This document shows, piece by piece, positions 55,130-62,997 of a stretch of 64,000 bases of DNA. Positions within the stretch are counted from its first letter, which is position 1. Every line of letters begins with the position of its first letter. Position numbers and translations under genes: made by a program. Source of the DNA: Amaricoccus sp003258405 (GTDB lineage Bacteria > Pseudomonadota > Alphaproteobacteria > Rhodobacterales > Rhodobacteraceae); assembly GCF_043226085.1 (NCBI RefSeq), contig NZ_CP171225.1:2232001-2296000 (forward strand), in the 5' to 3' direction. Below the pieces are notes generated by a model. The model made no database searches and was not told where the DNA came from. It was given only the letters and a program-made list of their open reading frames with translations.

Positions 55130-57091
55130 ATGTACAAGCATCCGGGAGTGTACGTCGAACACGTGCCCTCGGGCCTTCTGGCCATCGAAGCGGCCTCGAC
55201 CGCGATCGCGGCCTTCATCGGCCCGGTGAAGCGGGGCGATCTGGTCACGGCGGACAAGGAGGACGGCAAGCCCGTCTTCATATCGAGCCAGGCGCAATAT
55301 GCCACGCAGTTCGGCACGCTCGATGGCGCGGCGGGGGGCCTCAGGAACCTCGGATCGGTACCGGACGCCTTCGGCTGGGCGGTGCAATCCTATTTCATGA
55401 ACGGCGGTTCCAAGGCCTATATCGTGCCGATCGGCGACGGCGCCGGCACGGAGGCATCGACGGTTCTGGGCGATCCGAGCGACAGCGCGCTCGGTCTCGG
55501 CTTCACGGCGGCCTCGGAGGGCGACTGGGCCAACGGCATGGCGATCCGCATGAGCCTCGCGGTGCCCGACGCCAACCCACTCGAGACGACCTATGACATC
55601 GCAATCGGCCTCCTGAACGACCGCGGCGTGCTCGACCCGGTGCTGGAGACCCATACCGGCCTCGTGATGAACAGCGCGAGCGGCCAGTATATCGTGCCGA
55701 AGATCAACGGCGCCTCCGAGCTCGTCACCGTGGCCCGTGGCCCCCGCGGCAGCTTCGCCGGATCGGCGGTGGTCGGGGTCGAGGGCAGACCCGCCGACGG
55801 GTTCGACCCGGCCTCGATCGCGGCAAACGCGGAACTCGAGCTCACCTTCGCAGGCGACGCCGTGGCCGGGAGCCCGGTGACCGTGACATTTCCGGGCGGG
55901 GCCGCGAGCCTTGCCGATCTCGCGGACGAGATCGAGAGCCAGGGCCGCGGCGCGGCGGCGGAAGTCGCCCGGAGCGGGCTCACGGCCGTGGCAACGCCCG
56001 AGGGCACGCTGCGCATCCTGCCGGGGGCGAGCGCGGACCCGGGCACGGTCAACCAGATCACCATCACCGGCGGATCGGCACAGAATGACCTCGGCTTCGC
56101 CGCACCGGCGGTGATCGGCGTGCCGCCGGTCGCGAGCGCGGGGACACCCGAGGTCGAGGCAACCATGGGCGGCGGCGTCAATCATGGCGATCCCGGCAAT
56201 GCCGATTACACCAGTGCGCTCACGCATCTGCGCGACTACCGCGACATCACCATCCTCATGCTGCCCGGCAAGGTCTGGACCCCCGGCGGCGACAATGGTG
56301 CGATCGAGGCCGCGATCACCCATGCCGAGTTCATGCAGAACCGCATGGTGCTGGTCGATCCGCCCGAACCGGTCGGCGGGGCGCGGCTGCAGAGCCCGGC
56401 GGACGTGAAGACGCTGGCGGCACCGACCTCGCCCTATACCGCGCTCTACTATCCCTGGCTGGATGTGCCGAACCCGTTCTACGACCCGGATACCGCGGCG
56501 AACCTGCCGCGTTCGTTCCGCATCCCGCCCGGCTCCTTCGCCGCCGGGCTCTGGGCGCGGATCGACGGGCGGCGCGGGGTCTGGAAGGCGCCTGCGGGGC
56601 TCGAGGCGACGGTGCGTGGCGCACTGGGGCCCAACATCGACATCGGCGCGGATCTTCAGGACAACCTCAACGAGTTCGGCGTGAACTGCCTGCGCTCGAT
56701 CATCGGGCCGGTGGTGATCTGGGGGGCGCGGACGCGGGCGACCAAGACCCAGCCGGAATACCGCTACGTGCCGGTGCGGCGCACGCAGAACATGATCGGC
56801 GAGAGCCTCTACAACGCCCTGCAGGCGGTGGTGTTCGAGCCCAATGAAGACAGGCTCTGGGCAAGCCTCCGGGCGAGCGCGGGCGCATTCATGGATACGC
56901 TGCACCGGGCGGGCGCCTTCCAGGGCGAGAAGGCCTCGGATGCCTATTACGTCCGCTGCGGGCTCGGGGCCACGATGACCCAGGCCGACATCGATGCCGG
57001 TGTCGTGCGTCTCGTGGTCGGGTTCGCGCCGCTCAAGCCCGCCGAATTCGTCGTCGTCCAGATCAAGCAGATCGTCGGCCTGACCGCCTGA
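55130..57091 (+). CDS. eCIS contractile sheath protein
   Basis: A 653-residue sheath. The N-terminus MYKHPGVYVEHVPSG is the phage tail sheath signature (P-G-V-Y-V-E), then S-T-A-I-A-A-F-I-G and AVQSYFMNGGSKAYIVPI. A beta-rich insert occupies about residues 205-345 (with QITITGGSAQNDLGF) between core halves. The C-terminal core has the phage_sheath_1C elements (NCLRSIIGPVVIWGARTRA, R-Y-V-P-V-R-R-T, the ending FAPLKPAEFVVVQIKQIVG). At 653 residues it is longer than most eCIS sheaths (350-500) because of the insert, which probably decorates the outside. First structural gene; ATG follows GGAGGAG. Confidence 0.95.
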   Translation: MYKHPGVYVEHVPSGLLAIEAASTAIAAFIGPVKRGDLVTADKEDGKPVFISSQAQYATQFGTLDGAAGGLRNLGSVPDAFGWAVQSYFMNGGSKAYIVPIGDGAGTEASTVLGDPSDSALGLGFTAASEGDWANGMAIRMSLAVPDANPLETTYDIAIGLLNDRGVLDPVLETHTGLVMNSASGQYIVPKINGASELVTVARGPRGSFAGSAVVGVEGRPADGFDPASIAANAELELTFAGDAVAGSPVTVTFPGGAASLADLADEIESQGRGAAAEVARSGLTAVATPEGTLRILPGASADPGTVNQITITGGSAQNDLGFAAPAVIGVPPVASAGTPEVEATMGGGVNHGDPGNADYTSALTHLRDYRDITILMLPGKVWTPGGDNGAIEAAITHAEFMQNRMVLVDPPEPVGGARLQSPADVKTLAAPTSPYTALYYPWLDVPNPFYDPDTAANLPRSFRIPPGSFAAGLWARIDGRRGVWKAPAGLEATVRGALGPNIDIGADLQDNLNEFGVNCLRSIIGPVVIWGARTRATKTQPEYRYVPVRRTQNMIGESLYNALQAVVFEPNEDRLWASLRASAGAFMDTLHRAGAFQGEKASDAYYVRCGLGATMTQADIDAGVVRLVVGFAPLKPAEFVVVQIKQIVGLTA

Positions 57092-57128
57092 GGCGGCCGG
57101 ACCACGACAGACCAGAGGAGATGATCCG

Positions 57129-57641
57129 TTGGCTGCCCCGACATTTCCGGTGAACACCCACCGCTACGATCCCTACCGCACCTTCAAGTTCCAGATCGTC
57201 ATCAACGGGCGCACCGTCGCCGGGCTCTCGAAGATGGGCGCGCTCAAGCGCACGACCGAGGCGGTCAAATGGCGCTCGGCGGGCGATCCGTCCTATCAGC
57301 GCGTGATGCCCGGCGGCTCGAGCTTCGAGGCGGTGGCGCTCGAGCAGGGCCTGACCCATGACACGATCTTCGAGGAATGGGCGAATTCGGTCAACAACGT
57401 GCGCGATGGCGACGCCGGCATGAGCCTCCGGAACTACCGCACCGATGTCGTGATCAACGTGAAGAACCTCCAGGGCGTCACGGCGATCAGCTACAAGCTC
57501 CGGCGCGCCTGGGTCTCGGAATTCCAGGCGCTGCCCGAGTTCGATGCCAACAACATGAACACGGTCGGCATCCAGTCGATCATGCTCCAGCACGAGGGGT
57601 TCCAGCGCGACACCGAGATCCCCGAGCCTGCCGAGACCTGA
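57129..57641 (+). CDS. eCIS inner tube protein (gp19-like)
   Basis: A 170-residue tail-tube protein of the T4 gp19/Afp1 class: FKFQIVINGRTVAGLSKMGA at about 19-38, MPGGSSFEAVALEQGLTHD, and AWVSEFQALPEFDAN followed by M-N-T-V-G-I-Q-S-I-M-L-Q-H-E-G. It forms the rigid tube propelled by sheath contraction. TTG start 57129 with GAGGAG 5 bases before it; no ATG start is possible. Only one tube gene is seen in the window, whereas Afp/PVC systems have two or three. Confidence 0.95.
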   Translation: MAAPTFPVNTHRYDPYRTFKFQIVINGRTVAGLSKMGALKRTTEAVKWRSAGDPSYQRVMPGGSSFEAVALEQGLTHDTIFEEWANSVNNVRDGDAGMSLRNYRTDVVINVKNLQGVTAISYKLRRAWVSEFQALPEFDANNMNTVGIQSIMLQHEGFQRDTEIPEPAET

Positions 57642-57648
57642 GGCCGCC

Positions 57649-58473
57649 ATGGCGCGCCCGGCGAGCACCCTGCCCGAGGATTTTCCCGAGCCGGTCTTCC
57701 GCCCGCTCGACGGCCATGTCGAGATCGCGGTGGCGGAGGCGGCCGAGGCGCGCATGGCCCGGCCCCGGCGAGTGACGGCGATCCTCGCGGCCATGTGCGC
57801 GCGTCTGGGTTCGGCCGAGGGCGGCGCGGACAGCGCGCGCCGCGTCTCGGCGGCCGGGCGGGAATGGCTGCTCCAGCGCGCGGGGCTCGAGTTCTTCCGC
57901 GGCACGCGCTGGTTCGAGGCGCCCTGCCCCGGTTGCGGCGCGCGCTTCGATCTCGAGCTCGACCTCACGGCGGTGCCGCAGGGGCGCGCCGGCGCCGGGT
58001 TTCCGGTGATCGAGGTGGAAACGAGCCTCGGCGCGCGCCGGTTCGAGGCGCCGAACGGCCATCACGAGGAGGCTTTTGCCGCGCGGCAGGACGGGGACGC
58101 CCGCCGGATCTTCGCCGGGCTCTGCGGGCTGGCGGACGAGGCGGCCGCTGAGGTCGCGCGCTTCGAGGCGGCAGATCTCGAGCGGATCGATGCGGCCCTC
58201 GAAGCCGTGTCGCCCGAGATCGCCGACGGGGTCAATGCCGCCTGCCCCGATTGCGGCGGGCCGGTTCGGGTGCGGATCGATCCGCTCACCTTCGCCTTTC
58301 CCCGGCCGGAGGCGGTCCTGCGCGAGGTGCATGCGATCGCGATGGCCTATCGCTGGAGCGAGCGCGCGATCCTCGATCTGCCCTCGCGCCGCCGCCGCGC
58401 CTATGTGGCGCTGATCGCGGGCGATGGCGACGGCCGGGCGGCGCGTCCGCGCGGCGGGATGCGGCTCTCATGA
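57649..58473 (+). CDS. gp26/gp51-like baseplate hub assembly protein with two CxxC pairs
   Basis: A 274-residue protein. The C-terminal part (about residues 200-260) resembles the T4-type baseplate hub assembly family (VLREVHAIAMAYRWSERAIL, LPSRRRRAYVALI). Two zinc-ribbon half-sites are visible: C-P-G-C-G at residues 93-97 and C-P-D-C-G at 199-203, which could bind one zinc together. The N-terminal FPEPVFRPLDGHVEIAVAEA segment is conserved in eCIS homologues. The protein probably acts in assembly instead of the final particle. Stop overlaps next start (ATGA). Confidence 0.75.
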   Translation: MARPASTLPEDFPEPVFRPLDGHVEIAVAEAAEARMARPRRVTAILAAMCARLGSAEGGADSARRVSAAGREWLLQRAGLEFFRGTRWFEAPCPGCGARFDLELDLTAVPQGRAGAGFPVIEVETSLGARRFEAPNGHHEEAFAARQDGDARRIFAGLCGLADEAAAEVARFEAADLERIDAALEAVSPEIADGVNAACPDCGGPVRVRIDPLTFAFPRPEAVLREVHAIAMAYRWSERAILDLPSRRRRAYVALIAGDGDGRAARPRGGMRLS

Positions 58474-59396
58474 CCGGGTTTCTCACCCGCCTCGCCGCCC
58501 GGTCTGCGCCCGCGCGCTCGAGCCTCGCGCCGAAGGGCCTTGTCCGCCGTGCGTCCGCCGCGGAGGCCGATGAGGAGGAGACGGCGCAGAGCCTGCGCCG
58601 CGAGGGCCCGGAGGAAGAGACCGACGCCCGGCCGCTCCACCGCGCCGCCGCGCCGGAGGAAGACGATCCGAAGAAGGAGGACCAGGCCGCCGCCGCCCGG
58701 CGCGCGGCGAAGGACACCGAGGAAAAGACGCCCGACGAGGCGGAGGCAAAAGCGCTCCGCCGTGCGGGCGATCCCGAGAAGGACAGGAACGAGGACACGG
58801 CATCCGCACTGCGCCGGGCCGACAGGCCGGAACCGGAGGACCAGAAGGAGGCGGCACCCGCCCGCCGCGAGGCCACCCCGCCAGAAGACGAGGCGGCCCG
58901 GCGCGCGGCCGCCACCGCCGCGGAAGACGACAGCAAGAAGAGCGAGGAAGAAGCGAAGGCGCTGCGCCGGGCGGGCGATGAGGGGGCGGAGAAGCAGGAG
59001 GAGGCCGCGCAGGCGCTCCGGCGCGCCGAGGCGGAGGACGAGAAGAAGACGGAGGAGGCTCAGGCGTTGCGCCGGGCCATGGCGCCGCGGGCAAAGCCCG
59101 AGGACGGGCCGATGCCCGAGGAGATGCGCGACGAGCCGGAGCCGCCCGCGGTGACGGCGCTCCGCCGCGAGGCCGCGCCGGCCCCGGCCGCGCCGCCCGC
59201 GCTGACCGAGGGGTTCGGGGCGGGGGCGGCGCTGCAGATGCCGCCGCTGGCGGGGCGCGAGAGCTTCGAGCGGCCAAGCGTGCAGATCGACCGGCTCGAC
59301 GTGCTGGTGCAGGAGCCCGCAGCGCCGGCCGGGAACCGTGGCGGCGCTGCGGGCCGGGCGCGCTCGATCCGTGCGCGCTACCTTCGGAGGCTCTAG
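58470..59396 (+). CDS. Highly charged LRRA-repeat protein of the eCIS cluster
   Basis: A 308-residue, mainly disordered or helical protein of Glu, Lys, Arg, Ala and Asp. A short motif [AS]-L-R-R-[AE] recurs about ten times at intervals of roughly 15-30 residues, with acidic spacers (for instance K-A-L-R-R-A-G-D-P-E-K and Q-A-L-R-R-A-E-A-E-D). The C-terminus changes to FERPSVQIDRLDVLVQEPAA, which resembles the I-G-R-I-E-V-R-A tail of a conserved eCIS family found beside DUF4255 genes. It may bind the sheath cap or act as assembly scaffold. Function is unknown. Confidence 0.75.
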   Translation: MTGFLTRLAARSAPARSSLAPKGLVRRASAAEADEEETAQSLRREGPEEETDARPLHRAAAPEEDDPKKEDQAAAARRAAKDTEEKTPDEAEAKALRRAGDPEKDRNEDTASALRRADRPEPEDQKEAAPARREATPPEDEAARRAAATAAEDDSKKSEEEAKALRRAGDEGAEKQEEAAQALRRAEAEDEKKTEEAQALRRAMAPRAKPEDGPMPEEMRDEPEPPAVTALRREAAPAPAAPPALTEGFGAGAALQMPPLAGRESFERPSVQIDRLDVLVQEPAAPAGNRGGAAGRARSIRARYLRRL

Positions 59397-59399
59397 GCC

Positions 59400-60416
59400 A
59401 TGCCCGTTCCCGTCTCCTCACTCTCGGTCGCGGTTCAGGGCGTCGCGGACTTCCTCGACAGCCAGTTCGGCGAGGAGGTGACGATCACCGTCGCCCATCC
59501 GCAGCGCGCCTCGGAGATCGCCAAGGGCGCGGGCGTGACGGCGCATTGCCTCAACATCTTCGCCTACCGCGTCGCGCCCTCGGGCTTCCATGCCGACGCC
59601 GGATCGGGGGACACCCAGTTCCTGCGCATTCAGGCGCTGCTCACACCGTTTCCCGCCGATATCGACAATGCCGCCGACGACGCGGACATCCGTATTCTGG
59701 GCCACGCGCTGCGGGTGCTGCAGAGCCATCCGGTGCTGCCGATGAGCGGCCCGCCGCTGCCGGGGGCAGCGATCACCGAGCCGCCGGGGCGCAAGGATTA
59801 CCGGCTTCAGGCGGTGATGCTTGCGCCGACGATGGAGGAGATCAACCACATCTGGACGACGCAGGGGGCCGAGCTCGCCTACCGGCTCTCGGCGGTCTAC
59901 GAATTCGCGCTCATCCCCGTCGAGCCGCTCGCGCCGCGGGTCCGCGCCGCGCCGCCCCACACCGTCCTGCTCGACACCGCCCCCGACATGACCGGCGCGG
60001 ATCTCGCCTTCGTGCTGCCGGGAGCGGGGACGCAGGCGATCCCGCTGGGCGACGGGATCGTGCCGCCGCCGACCAGCTGGCTGCCGGTGCAGATGCTCGT
60101 GGTGAACGGCACGCTCACCAACACCGCCGAGATCACCGCCGGAACCTCGGAGGTGACGATCGCGCTGGCCGGACCGGCGGGCGAACGCGCCGCCTTTCAG
60201 GTCACCTGGGAGACGCCCGGCGGCGAGGTTCCGCGGGCCGCCCATGTCGTGCAGATCCGCTCGCCCCGGCTCGACAGCGCGCGTGCCCGCACCGCGCTCC
60301 GGCTGGCGGTGCCCGCGGGCGCGACCGGCGCGACGATCCGGGTGCGCCCGGCCTCGGGCAACGCGCCCGTGGCCGGCAGCGCCTTCGGAAATGCCCTGAC
60401 CCTGACTGTGACGTGA
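59400..60416 (+). CDS. DUF4255 tail-terminator/cap protein (Afp16/Pvc16-like)
   Basis: A 338-residue protein with an N-terminal DUF4255 domain (about 1-190): SVAVQGVADFLDSQF, HCLNIFAYRVAPSG, and a conserved Q-F-L-R-I-Q-A-L-L-T-P-F, ALRVLQSHPVL and YRLSAVYEFALIPVE. In Afp and PVC the equivalent protein caps tube and sheath and sets length. The C-terminal part (about 195-338) is an extra Ig-like or beta-sandwich domain with PPTSWLPVQMLVV and repeated T-x-V strands, longer than minimal homologues. ATG follows GGAGG. Confidence 0.9.
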   Translation: MPVPVSSLSVAVQGVADFLDSQFGEEVTITVAHPQRASEIAKGAGVTAHCLNIFAYRVAPSGFHADAGSGDTQFLRIQALLTPFPADIDNAADDADIRILGHALRVLQSHPVLPMSGPPLPGAAITEPPGRKDYRLQAVMLAPTMEEINHIWTTQGAELAYRLSAVYEFALIPVEPLAPRVRAAPPHTVLLDTAPDMTGADLAFVLPGAGTQAIPLGDGIVPPPTSWLPVQMLVVNGTLTNTAEITAGTSEVTIALAGPAGERAAFQVTWETPGGEVPRAAHVVQIRSPRLDSARARTALRLAVPAGATGATIRVRPASGNAPVAGSAFGNALTLTVT

Positions 60417-60423
60417 GAGGCCG

Positions 60424-61797
60424 ATGAACGCCCAGAGCGAAACCCCGATCCTCGATCCCCGCGCCCTCGATGCCGAATGGGCGCGGATCGCGATGCTGGT
60501 GAGCCTGGTGGAGACCGAGCGCGCCGGCGCGGAGCCCCCGGACGGCTTTGCCGAGCGCTTTGCCGAATGCGGCGAGGGTGTCGCGGCGAACCGCGCCGCC
60601 GGGGTCTGGGCGGGGCTTGCGGGTGCGGTGGCGCCGGAGTTGCTCGAGAGCTTCGTGCATCTCGATCTCGACCTCCTCGCCGCGGCGCTCGCGCCGGAGG
60701 CCCGGCCCGCACTCGGGGCACGGATCCACGCGCTCCAGCCGCAGCTCGGGGGGCCCTGGCCCTGCCTCGCGGTGCTCGAGGAGCTGCTGATGCTTGCCGA
60801 CGGCGCCGATGTCGCGGCGCTCTACGACCGGCTCGCGCCAACGGCGCCGCTGGTGGCCGCAGGGCTCGTTCGGATGAGCGGTGAGGGGCCCTACCAGCAG
60901 GTGCGGTCGACGGCGCTTGCCCAGTCCGCCGCCCTCGGGCGGGTGACGAACCTCACCCCGCCGCCGGGGGCCGTGCTCGAAACCCGCCGCGCGCGCTGGC
61001 GGGATCTGGTGCTGCCGGAACGCACGCTTGCGGCACTGAGGGATTTCGTCGCCTGGCTGCGCTTCCGCGACCAGATCATCGCCTGGGGCGGGCGCCCGGC
61101 GGGTGGGCCGCTTGCGCTGCTGACCGGCGCCTCGGGCACCGGCAAGAGCCTTGCGGCCATGGTGATCGCCGCCGAGCTGTCGGAGGCGACGGGCGCGCCC
61201 TGGGCGCTTTACACGCTCGATCTCGGACGGGTGATGTCGAAATACGTCGGAGAGACCGAGGAGAACCTCAACCGGCTGCTCGAGGCGCTCGACGGGCGGC
61301 GCGCGATCCTGCAGATCGACGAGGCCGACGGGCTCTTCGGCAAGCGCGGCGAGGTCACGGACGCCCGCGACCGCTATGCCAATCTCGAGGTGAGCCACAT
61401 GCTCTCGCGCTTCGAGCGGCATGCCGGCCCGGTGATCCTCACGACGAACCTGCGCGCCAACATCGACGCGGCCTTCCTGCGGCGCTTCCAGATGGTGATC
61501 GACTTCCCCTCGCCGGATTCAACGGCGCGCGCAGCGCTCTGGAGCGCGCTGATCCCGCCGGGCGCACCGCGCGATCCGGCGCTCGACATGGCCGAGCTTG
61601 CAAGCGCGGCGCGGCTTTCGGGCGGCGCGATCCTCAATGCCGCGCATTACGCGGCGATCCTTGCCCGCGAGGCGGGCGAGCCGGTCGCGCATCGCCATCT
61701 GGCCCGCGCGGTCTGGGCCGAGCTCGGCAAGGAGAACCGGCAGATCCGGCGTTCGGAAGTCGGCTCGCTCGCCGCCCATCTCGAGGAGGAGGCGTGA
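60424..61797 (+). CDS. eCIS AAA+ ATPase (Afp15/Pvc15-like)
   Basis: A 457-residue protein. Residues 1-190 are a helical eCIS-specific N-terminal domain. The AAA+ core has Walker A G-A-S-G-T-G-K-S at about 235-242, Walker B I-L-Q-I-D-E-A-D at about 295-302, sensor 1 T-T-N and arginine finger R-R near 353-354 (A-F-L-R-R-F). Pore loop segment S-K-Y-V-G-E-T-E-E-N-L follows Walker A, as in FtsH/CDC48-like ATPases. In Afp and PVC the counterpart is needed for assembly or loading of cargo. It is not ClpV, which is far larger. Confidence 0.93.
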   Translation: MNAQSETPILDPRALDAEWARIAMLVSLVETERAGAEPPDGFAERFAECGEGVAANRAAGVWAGLAGAVAPELLESFVHLDLDLLAAALAPEARPALGARIHALQPQLGGPWPCLAVLEELLMLADGADVAALYDRLAPTAPLVAAGLVRMSGEGPYQQVRSTALAQSAALGRVTNLTPPPGAVLETRRARWRDLVLPERTLAALRDFVAWLRFRDQIIAWGGRPAGGPLALLTGASGTGKSLAAMVIAAELSEATGAPWALYTLDLGRVMSKYVGETEENLNRLLEALDGRRAILQIDEADGLFGKRGEVTDARDRYANLEVSHMLSRFERHAGPVILTTNLRANIDAAFLRRFQMVIDFPSPDSTARAALWSALIPPGAPRDPALDMAELASAARLSGGAILNAAHYAAILAREAGEPVAHRHLARAVWAELGKENRQIRRSEVGSLAAHLEEEA

Positions 61798-62018
61798 TGC
61801 GCATCAGACGGATGACCCTCGTCCTGCCCTTCCGGCTGCGGCACATGGCCGAGCACGAGGCGCGGCGGATCGCGGGCGAGGCTGCCGCCGAACTCGTGAA
61901 GGGCGGCGCGGCCACGGGCCATGTCCGGGTCGATGTGCAGGGCCGCGGCCTCTCGGGCCCCGCCCTGAGCGGTGCGGTGGCCCGCAGCCTTGCGGGCAGA
62001 TCGCGGAGGGGGCTCTGA
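61797..62018 (+). CDS. Small basic eCIS-associated protein
   Basis: A 73-residue basic protein (RIRRMTLVLPFRLRHMAEHE, ARRIAGEAAAELVKGG, then HVRVDVQGRGLSG). Short proteins of this kind follow the ATPase gene in many eCIS clusters; function is unknown. ATG 61797 shares bases with the ATPase stop (GTGATG), and GAGGAGG lies upstream. The stop overlaps the next start (TGATG). Confidence 0.7.
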   Translation: MRIRRMTLVLPFRLRHMAEHEARRIAGEAAAELVKGGAATGHVRVDVQGRGLSGPALSGAVARSLAGRSRRGL

Positions 62019-62641
62019 TGGCGGTTCCGGTCAAGGGGATGCTCTTCGAATACGGCCTGAGCCTGCCGCCGCTCGCGCTGATCTTCGATTTCAATCCGCA
62101 GACGATCTCGCGCTCGCGCAATGTCACGATCAAGATGGGCGACGCGCCGGGCAACCGGACGGGCTATGACTTCACCTCGCCGCTCGAGACGCCGCGGGTC
62201 GCGCAGGGGGTCGAGCTCGCCGCCGAAGGCTTCTCGATCGACATCCTGCTCGATGCGACCGACAGGATGAACGACGGCGATCCGGTGGCGGCGAATTTCG
62301 GCGTGCAGCCGCAGATCGACACCTTGCGCTCGATGGTCGAACCGAAGGCCCAGGGGCCGCTCGGGCTCCAGACGCTCGCGGCCCTCGGCGGCGGGGGCGC
62401 GCGGGCCTTCGAGCGGCAGGAGACCGCCTCGGTGCTCATCTTCGCCTGGGGGCTCCAGCTCATGCCGGTCTTTCTCACGGGCGTGACCCAGAAGGAGGCG
62501 CTGCACCTGCCGAACCTCATGCCCTACCGCGCCGAGATGGGGCTGACCATGCAGGTGATCGAAAGCAACAACCCGTTCACCAATGCCGAAAAGGTCCGGC
62601 AGACGGCGATGACCGCGCTCAACGCGGCAACCGGGTTCTGA
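62018..62641 (+). CDS. CIS tube/adaptor protein (Afp7-like)
   Basis: A 207-residue protein matching the CIS_tube family: LIFDFNPQTISRSRNVTIK near the N-terminus, GVELAAEGFSIDILLDATDR in the middle and FAWGLQLMPVFLTGVTQKE, M-P-Y-R-A-E-M-G-L-T-M near the C-terminus. The family bridges the tube and the spike hub and may carry a C-terminal LysM that is absent here; the LysM function appears to be supplied by the next gene. ATG 62018 overlaps the previous stop. Confidence 0.88.
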   Translation: MAVPVKGMLFEYGLSLPPLALIFDFNPQTISRSRNVTIKMGDAPGNRTGYDFTSPLETPRVAQGVELAAEGFSIDILLDATDRMNDGDPVAANFGVQPQIDTLRSMVEPKAQGPLGLQTLAALGGGGARAFERQETASVLIFAWGLQLMPVFLTGVTQKEALHLPNLMPYRAEMGLTMQVIESNNPFTNAEKVRQTAMTALNAATGF

Positions 62642-62652
62642 GGGAGGGGGAA

Positions 62653-62997
62653 ATGGCATTCTTCAAGGGATCCGATTACGCGCTCACCCCGCTCTTCGAG
62701 CCGGATGCCCGCGGCGAGACGGTGTTCCGCGGCCTCCGCGCGCGGCGGCTGCGCCACCCGGAAGCGGTACTCGAACACACGGTCGCGCTGCGCGACCGGC
62801 TCGACAGCGTGGCGCAGGAATATTTCGCCGAGAGCCGCGACTGGCGCTGGCTGGCGGAAGCGAACCCCGACGTGCTCTTTCCCGAGGATCTGCTCTGGAG
62901 CCCCGCGGCGACCGAGCCGGAGGATCCTTCGGTCGAGATGGGCCATGCCCGCGTCGGCCGGGTGGTGATCGTGCCGCGCCGCAGGGAGGTGCCGTGA
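62653..62997 (+). CDS. LysM-like eCIS baseplate protein
   Basis: A 114-residue protein. Residues about 35-75 resemble a LysM or gp53-like motif: LEHTVALRDRLDSVAQEYF, then WRWLAEANPDVLFPEDLL, fitting the H-x-V-x-x-G-D-x-L-x-x-I-A pattern, with N-P-D in the loop. It probably joins tube adaptor to spike. The C-terminus is V-I-V-P-R-R-R-E-V-P. GGGAGGGGG precedes ATG; stop overlaps the next ATG (TGATG). Confidence 0.82.
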   Translation: MAFFKGSDYALTPLFEPDARGETVFRGLRARRLRHPEAVLEHTVALRDRLDSVAQEYFAESRDWRWLAEANPDVLFPEDLLWSPAATEPEDPSVEMGHARVGRVVIVPRRREVP

